Position numbers and translations under genes: made by a program
The notes under the pieces: model-generated
The model's input: only the letters and a program-made list of their open reading frames with translations
Databases searched by the model: none
Told to the model about the DNA's origin: nothing
Source of the DNA: Roseomonas populi
Lineage (GTDB): Bacteria; Pseudomonadota; Alphaproteobacteria; Acetobacterales; Acetobacteraceae
Direction of reading: 5' to 3'
Assembly (NCBI RefSeq): GCF_024594815.1
Contig: NZ_JANJOU010000001.1
Span: 310,001-374,000, forward strand
DNA length: 64,000 nucleotides
Shown: piece by piece, positions 60,345 through 64,000 of the stretch
Position numbering within the stretch: position 1 is the first letter of the stretch
Layout of the letters: every line of letters begins with the position of its first letter

Positions 60345-60358
60345 CGGAATGAATTCCG
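60345..60358. promoter_or_regulatory. 14-bp inverted repeat in the gap between lysR and the PEP-CTERM gene
   Basis: CGGAAT-GA-ATTCCG is a perfect inverted repeat, followed directly by another GAAT, inside an AT-rich island (about 60320-60400) in the 299-bp gap between divergent genes. It lies about 110 bp before the PEP-CTERM start and could be its operator. The rest of the gap, 60170-60320, shows nothing clear. Confidence 0.4.
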
Positions 60359-60468
60359 GAATAACACATTGATCCTTAATGGTAAATTCTGCGGCACGGT
60401 TTGTGCGCTAACGGGGGAGGACCAACCCGGTCCGACGTGCCGATAGGCCATCCCTGGGAGACCAACCT

Positions 60469-61059
60469 GTGCGACATCTTCTTCTCGCCGCCAGCGCCTT
60501 GGCGGGCATCTGCGCCGCACCGATCGTGGCCCAAGCGGCTCCAATCGTGGGCCAGATCAGCTTCGGCGGTCCGCTCAGCTTCTCGACGGCCGGCAACACG
60601 ACGAGCATCGACTTCGGTCCGACGGCGAACGTGACGCAGGGCACCGCCACGGGTTCCTTCTCGCCCGGCTTCAGCCCGGGCTGCTTCGCCTGCGCTGTCT
60701 TCAACGACTTCAGCTTCACCGGAACGGGTGCGGTCGCGCCCTTCCAGCTTTATTCCGCCACCCTCGGCGGGCTCACCACCAGCTTCATTCTCAATGCCGT
60801 TACCTTCGTTGCGCAGAACAACAACGGCATCGGCGCCTTCCTGAACCTCGAAGCGTCCGGCACCCTGTCGCTGACGGGCTTTGATGCGACCCCGGGTCTC
60901 TTCACCTTCTCCACCCAGCCGGGCGCCCAGAACACCACCGTGAGCTTCTCCGCCACCTCCTCCGCCGTGGCGGTGCCGGAGCCTGCCTCGCTGCTGCTCT
61001 TCGGTGCCGGGCTCGTCGGCCTGGGCCTGGCCCGTCGCTCCCGGGCGCGGGCTGCCTGA
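60469..61059 (+). CDS. PEP-CTERM sorting domain protein
   Basis: A 196-residue exported protein for exosortase processing. The signal peptide is RHLLLAASALAGICAAPIVA with cleavage near AQAAP. The middle is a beta-rich, Ser/Thr/Gly-rich domain without catalytic motifs. The C-terminus has VPEPAS at residues 169-174, a hydrophobic helix (LLLFGAGLVGLGLA) and a basic end RRSRARAA, the full tripartite PEP-CTERM signal. The GTG at 60469 has GGGAG upstream. Exosortase and the exopolysaccharide cluster expected to process it are not in the window. Confidence 0.9.
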   Translation: MRHLLLAASALAGICAAPIVAQAAPIVGQISFGGPLSFSTAGNTTSIDFGPTANVTQGTATGSFSPGFSPGCFACAVFNDFSFTGTGAVAPFQLYSATLGGLTTSFILNAVTFVAQNNNGIGAFLNLEASGTLSLTGFDATPGLFTFSTQPGAQNTTVSFSATSSAVAVPEPASLLLFGAGLVGLGLARRSRARAA

Positions 61060-61538
61060 GGCACCAGCACACGGCCTCGCGGCGCACGGCACTCGGACAG
61101 CCCCGGGAGAACACCCGGCTTGTTCGGGGCCGTGCGCCGCCCCAGCCCGCTCCCTGCAAGATCGTCCTTCCCCCCGCCCGCCCCCCCCTCCGCGCCCCGC
61201 CGCCCAACCCCCGGGGGTGGGGGGGCCCCCCCCCCCCGCCCCAGCCCGCTCCCTGCAAGATCGTCCTTCCTGCCCGGAAGGTGGCTGATCGAGCGCTCCT
61301 TCGACTGCTTCGCGTGCGACTATGCGCGATTGCCCGGAACCTCGCAGGCCAGCGCCTCGTCGCGCTCATCGTCCTGCTGCTCCGACGTGCCGCAGGACCG
61401 CCGCCAGCTCGCAGCACTCGCTCGGCGACGGCAGGGGCATGGGCATGGGCAGCCCTGCTCCGGATGTTCAGCCCGTCACCTGGGGGAGAACAAGCGGTCG
61501 CAGGGATGCGCCGGCTCGAGAGTGAGAGGCTCTCGGCC
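61060..61538. repeat. 479-bp gene-free region with a 35-bp direct repeat and long C/G runs
   Basis: The same 35-bp sequence lies at 61137-61171 and 61236-61270 (99-bp period), with CTCCCTGCAAGATCGTCCTT in its core. Between the copies are long C and G runs, including CCCCCGGGGG, a G7 run and a C12 run (about 61209-61237) that can fold on themselves. The remainder up to 61538 shows no convincing gene. It may be a noncoding repeat or a region prone to sequencing and assembly error. Confidence 0.65.
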
Positions 61539-62528
61539 TCACTCGGGCTTGATGTTCGCGTCGCGGACCAACTTCCCCCAGCGCGCGTACTCGTTGCGGA
61601 CGAAGGCCGAGAACTGGTCCGGGGTGTCCGCGACGGGAACGGCCCCGAGCGCGTCCAGCTGGGCGCGCAGCTCGGGGAGCCTGACGGCCGCGGCCACGGC
61701 CTGCTGCATCTCCTCCGCCCGCTCGGCGGGCAAGCGCGGCGGGCCCCAGATGCCGTACCAGCTGCTGACCTCGAAATCCCTCACCCCGGCCTCGGCGACG
61801 GTCGGTAGTTCCGGGAAGGCCTCGACCCGCCTGGCCGTGGTGACGGCAAGCGCGCGGAGCTGCCCCGCCCGCACCGCGGCGGCGGAGGACGGCAGCGAAT
61901 CGAACATCAGCTGGACGTTGCCGGCCATCAGGTCCTGAATGGCGGGGCTGCTGCCCCGGTAGGGAACGTGGACCATCTCGGTCCCCGTCGTCAGCTTGAA
62001 CAGTTCGCCGGCGAGATGTGGCGCGGCCCCCGCGGAGGATGAGGCGAAGGAGAGCTCGCCCGGGCGTGCCTTGGCGTAGGCGATCAGCTCCGCGACGCTC
62101 CTGACGGGAAGCTTCGGCGTGACGACCAGGATGAGAGGCACCGCCGCGATGTTCGTGACCGGCGTGAAGTCGGCCAGGGCGTCAACCGGCATGGACCGCT
62201 GGAAGTGCGGCACGGTGGCGTGGGCGGAGGCATTGACCAGGAAGGTCGTGCCGTCCGGCGCGGAGCGCGCGACATCGACCATCCCGATCACGCCCGAGCC
62301 GCCGGGCTTGTTCTCGACGACGATCGTCCTGCCGAGGGTGGAGCCAGCCCCGGCCGCGACCACCCGCGCCAGGATGTCCGTCGGCCCGCCGGGCGGGTAG
62401 GGCGTGACGAAGCGGATGGTGCGCCCGCCCCCTTGCGCGCGGGCGCTGCGCACGGCCGCCGCACCGGCCATCGCCATCCCGAGGGCGACGCGGCGGCTGA
62501 CCGACCGTGTCTCTGCCGCTGATCTCAT
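61539..62528 (-). CDS. Bug family (TctC-like) solute-binding protein
   Basis: The third Bug receptor in the window, 329 residues. The signal peptide runs from RSAAETRSVSRRVALGMAMA to cleavage near ARAQ. The mature part has TIRFVTPYPPGGPTDILARV, VVENKPGGSGVIGMVDVARS and VHVPYRGSSPAIQDLMAGNV. The ATG at 62528 has GAGGAGC upstream. It follows the CoA transferase gene by 64 bp in the same direction, so it probably imports the acid that the enzyme activates. Confidence 0.93.
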   Translation of the reverse strand: MRSAAETRSVSRRVALGMAMAGAAAVRSARAQGGGRTIRFVTPYPPGGPTDILARVVAAGAGSTLGRTIVVENKPGGSGVIGMVDVARSAPDGTTFLVNASAHATVPHFQRSMPVDALADFTPVTNIAAVPLILVVTPKLPVRSVAELIAYAKARPGELSFASSSAGAAPHLAGELFKLTTGTEMVHVPYRGSSPAIQDLMAGNVQLMFDSLPSSAAAVRAGQLRALAVTTARRVEAFPELPTVAEAGVRDFEVSSWYGIWGPPRLPAERAEEMQQAVAAAVRLPELRAQLDALGAVPVADTPDQFSAFVRNEYARWGKLVRDANIKPE

Positions 62529-62592
62529 CGAACGCTCCTCCTGTTCTGTTCGTTGGTGCCACGGGGCGAGCCGGGCGGCACATCCCGGCCCC

Positions 62593-63813
62593 TTACCCTG
62601 GCGCGACGCCGCCTTCGTGCTGATGGGCCGTGCCGCAGGCCATGAGCCGGTCGATCTCCTCGCCGGGAAGGCCGGCTTCGAGGAGGACCGCCCGGGTATC
62701 GTAACCGACCGGCGATGCCGCCCGTCCCGCCTCCGCGGGCGCGCCGTCGTGCAGCACGGTCGGCCGCAGGCTGCGCACCCGCCCCTCCGTCGGGTGCTCG
62801 ACATCGCGGAACAGGCCGACGGCGTTGAGGTGCGGGTCCTCCAGCAGGCTCTCGAGGGAGTGGCACGGCATCGCCGGCACGTCCGCCGCCGCGAACAGTT
62901 CCAGCAGCTCCGCCGTGCGGCGCTCCTCCACCAGCCTGCCGCGCTCCGCGTACCAGTGGCGCACGTGGCGGACGCGGCTGGCCACGGAGACGAAGCGGGG
63001 GTCGTCGGCCAGGTCCGGCCGCCCGAGCACCGTGAAGAAGGCGCGGACCTGGGCGTCCGTGTTGGCCGTCAGGCTGATCCAGCCGTCGGCGGTCCGCATC
63101 GGCCGGTTGTTCGGGTCCAGCAGCCGGACGTCGCCCGGGGCGCCGATGGGCGGGGAGAAGCTCTGCGCGCCGAGATGTTCCGCCAGCACGAAGGCGGCCA
63201 TGGTCTCGTGCATCGGGACCTCGATGGCGCTGCCCTCCCCTGCCCGCTCCCGCTCGAAGAGGGCGGACATGACGGCGCCGGCGGCGATCTCGCCCACGAG
63301 GTGGTCGCAGAGGAGAAGGGGGACGTAGGACGGAGCTCCGTCCCGCCTCTCGAACAGCCCGCCGATACCGGCCGCGCCCTGCACGACGCTGTCATAGGCG
63401 GGCTTGCCCTCATAGGGGCCACCGGGGCCGAAGCCGGTGATGGTGCAATAGACCAGCCGGGGTAGCCGGGCGCGGAGCCGCGCCGCGTCCAGCCCGAGCC
63501 GCCGCAGCGCCTCCGGCCGCATGTTGGTGACGAGCACGTCGCACCCGGCCGCGATCGCGAGCAGGGCATCGCGCCCCGCTTCCGCCTTCAGGTCCAGGCA
63601 GACGGTGCGCTTCTTCCGGTTGAGGTGGAGGTAGCACCCGCCGTGCTGCCCCGTGGGCGAGCGGCCGCCGAGGGAGCGCAGCAGGTCGCCGCCGCGCATC
63701 TCCACCTTGATCACCTCGGCGCCGTAATCGGCCAGCCGCTGCGTGCAGGCCGGCCCGACGACGACGGTGGTCAGGTCGAGGACCCTGATGCCGCGCAGGG
63801 GGGTATTCGACAT
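62593..63813 (-). CDS. CaiB/BaiF (class III) CoA transferase
   Basis: A 406-residue class III CoA transferase that moves CoA between carboxylic acids through an enzyme-anhydride on a conserved Asp. It begins LRGIRVLDLTTVVVGPACTQ, then LADYGAEVIKVEMRGGDLLR, the family signature. LKAEAGRDALLAIAAGCDVL and VYCTITGFGPGGPYEGKPAY follow. The catalytic Asp is likely the one in LLLCDHLVGEIAAG. It sits between a Bug receptor gene and an HMG-CoA lyase-like gene, suggesting a CoA-ester catabolic operon. Confidence 0.93.
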   Translation of the reverse strand: MSNTPLRGIRVLDLTTVVVGPACTQRLADYGAEVIKVEMRGGDLLRSLGGRSPTGQHGGCYLHLNRKKRTVCLDLKAEAGRDALLAIAAGCDVLVTNMRPEALRRLGLDAARLRARLPRLVYCTITGFGPGGPYEGKPAYDSVVQGAAGIGGLFERRDGAPSYVPLLLCDHLVGEIAAGAVMSALFERERAGEGSAIEVPMHETMAAFVLAEHLGAQSFSPPIGAPGDVRLLDPNNRPMRTADGWISLTANTDAQVRAFFTVLGRPDLADDPRFVSVASRVRHVRHWYAERGRLVEERRTAELLELFAAADVPAMPCHSLESLLEDPHLNAVGLFRDVEHPTEGRVRSLRPTVLHDGAPAEAGRAASPVGYDTRAVLLEAGLPGEEIDRLMACGTAHQHEGGVAPG

Positions 63814-63820
63814 GGGTGGG

Positions 63821-64000
63821 CTATCCCGCTGCCGCGCCGACCGCATCGGCGGTGGCGCCGGGGATCAGCGGGTTGAGCCCGGTCCGGGTGACGCGGCCGA
63901 GGAGCGGCCTGCCCAGCGCCTCCTCGCAATCCGTGGCTGTCGCGACCAGGCGTCCGAGGTCGATGCCGGTCCGGATCCCCATGGACTCGAACAGGTTCAC
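63821..64000 (-). CDS. Hydroxymethylglutaryl-CoA lyase, C-terminal end (cut by window)
   Basis: The minus strand is open from the window edge to a TAG at 63821, giving 59 residues. They read LFESMGIRTGIDLGRLVATA followed by EEALGRPLLGRVTRTGLNP, which matches the C-terminus of HMG-CoA lyase (MGIxTGIDLxxL, then GRPLxxRV). The enzyme or its close relatives split 3-hydroxyacyl-CoA esters to acetyl-CoA and a keto product. Only 7 bp separate it from the downstream CoA transferase start, so they are one operon. It could also be a citramalyl-CoA-type lyase of the same family. Confidence 0.75.
   Translation of the reverse strand: MNLFESMGIRTGIDLGRLVATATDCEEALGRPLLGRVTRTGLNPLIPGATADAVGAAAG

Noticed and set aside
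62404-63465. 353-residue plus-strand open frame
   Set aside because: Antisense to the Bug and CoA transferase genes; it has no family signature.
1-64000. tRNA, rRNA, insertion sequence, prophage or attachment-site features
   Set aside because: No tRNA-like cloverleaf, rRNA segment, transposase, integrase or terminal inverted repeat pair was found by eye. A covariance-model scan would be decisive for small RNA genes.

Overview
The window looks like chromosomal DNA from a high-GC alphaproteobacterium. The best fit is Acetobacteraceae (Roseomonas-like). This rests on the very high GC content, the alphaproteobacterial small-gene set (GapR/DUF2312, TrcR/DUF1013, DUF1192, DUF1244, paired YdcH/DUF465, COQ9), the three-subunit transhydrogenase, and the many Bug and TRAP solute-binding proteins. 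The genus is an inference from gene content; no 16S or other marker is present.

Layout. Positions 1-5611 hold a conserved envelope and sigma-54 block: RNase D fragment, lptC-lptA-lptB, rpoN and long-form hpf. Positions 5676-10361 (minus) hold a TAXI-type TRAP transporter, pyridoxal kinase and an SDR. Positions 10443-11227 hold two small unrecognised genes in locally AT-richer DNA. Positions 11376-19819 are mostly housekeeping: rpmE, hsp20, DUF1192, trcR, two divergent ydcH paralogs, purE-purK, an OmpA-family porin-like protein, a lipoprotein, a secreted protein, coq9-def and rpsU. Positions 19911-38170 are a metabolic stretch: family 5 binding protein, ChaC, pntAA-pntAB-pntB, LysR with a divergent Bug-AtuA operon, ABC1 kinase, PepF, acyl-CoA ligase, Bug-amidohydrolase, gapR, an EI24 membrane protein, DUF1244 and a GFA protein.

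The standout feature is one 11,991-bp gene (38709-50699) encoding a 3,996-residue protein. It has a roughly 207-residue N-terminal beta domain resembling those of exosortase-dependent surface proteins, then 30 tandem SdrD-B-like domains, then 14 RTX nonapeptides and a C-terminal module. Domains 21-29 form a distinct subfamily whose members recur with a period of three domains (1,062 bp), which points to recent segmental amplification. No type I secretion genes lie nearby. Just downstream, two genes that each lack their N-terminal half (an alpha/beta hydrolase and a polyprenyl glycosylphosphotransferase of exopolysaccharide type) are joined head to head. This looks like a deletion scar or an assembly join.

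Positions 52307-60169 (minus) form a LysR / TRAP DctPQM / HyuA-HyuB catabolic block. It is followed by a PEP-CTERM protein (60469-61059), a low-complexity repeat region, and a minus-strand set of Bug protein, CaiB/BaiF CoA transferase and the end of an HMG-CoA lyase gene that runs off the window.

Regulatory signals seen by eye include a near-consensus sigma-54 promoter ahead of the lptC-to-rpoN block, an RpoH-like promoter overlapping the rpmE terminator ahead of hsp20, a structured rpsU leader with a UUCG terminator hairpin, and an inverted-repeat operator between a LysR gene and its divergent Bug-AtuA target.
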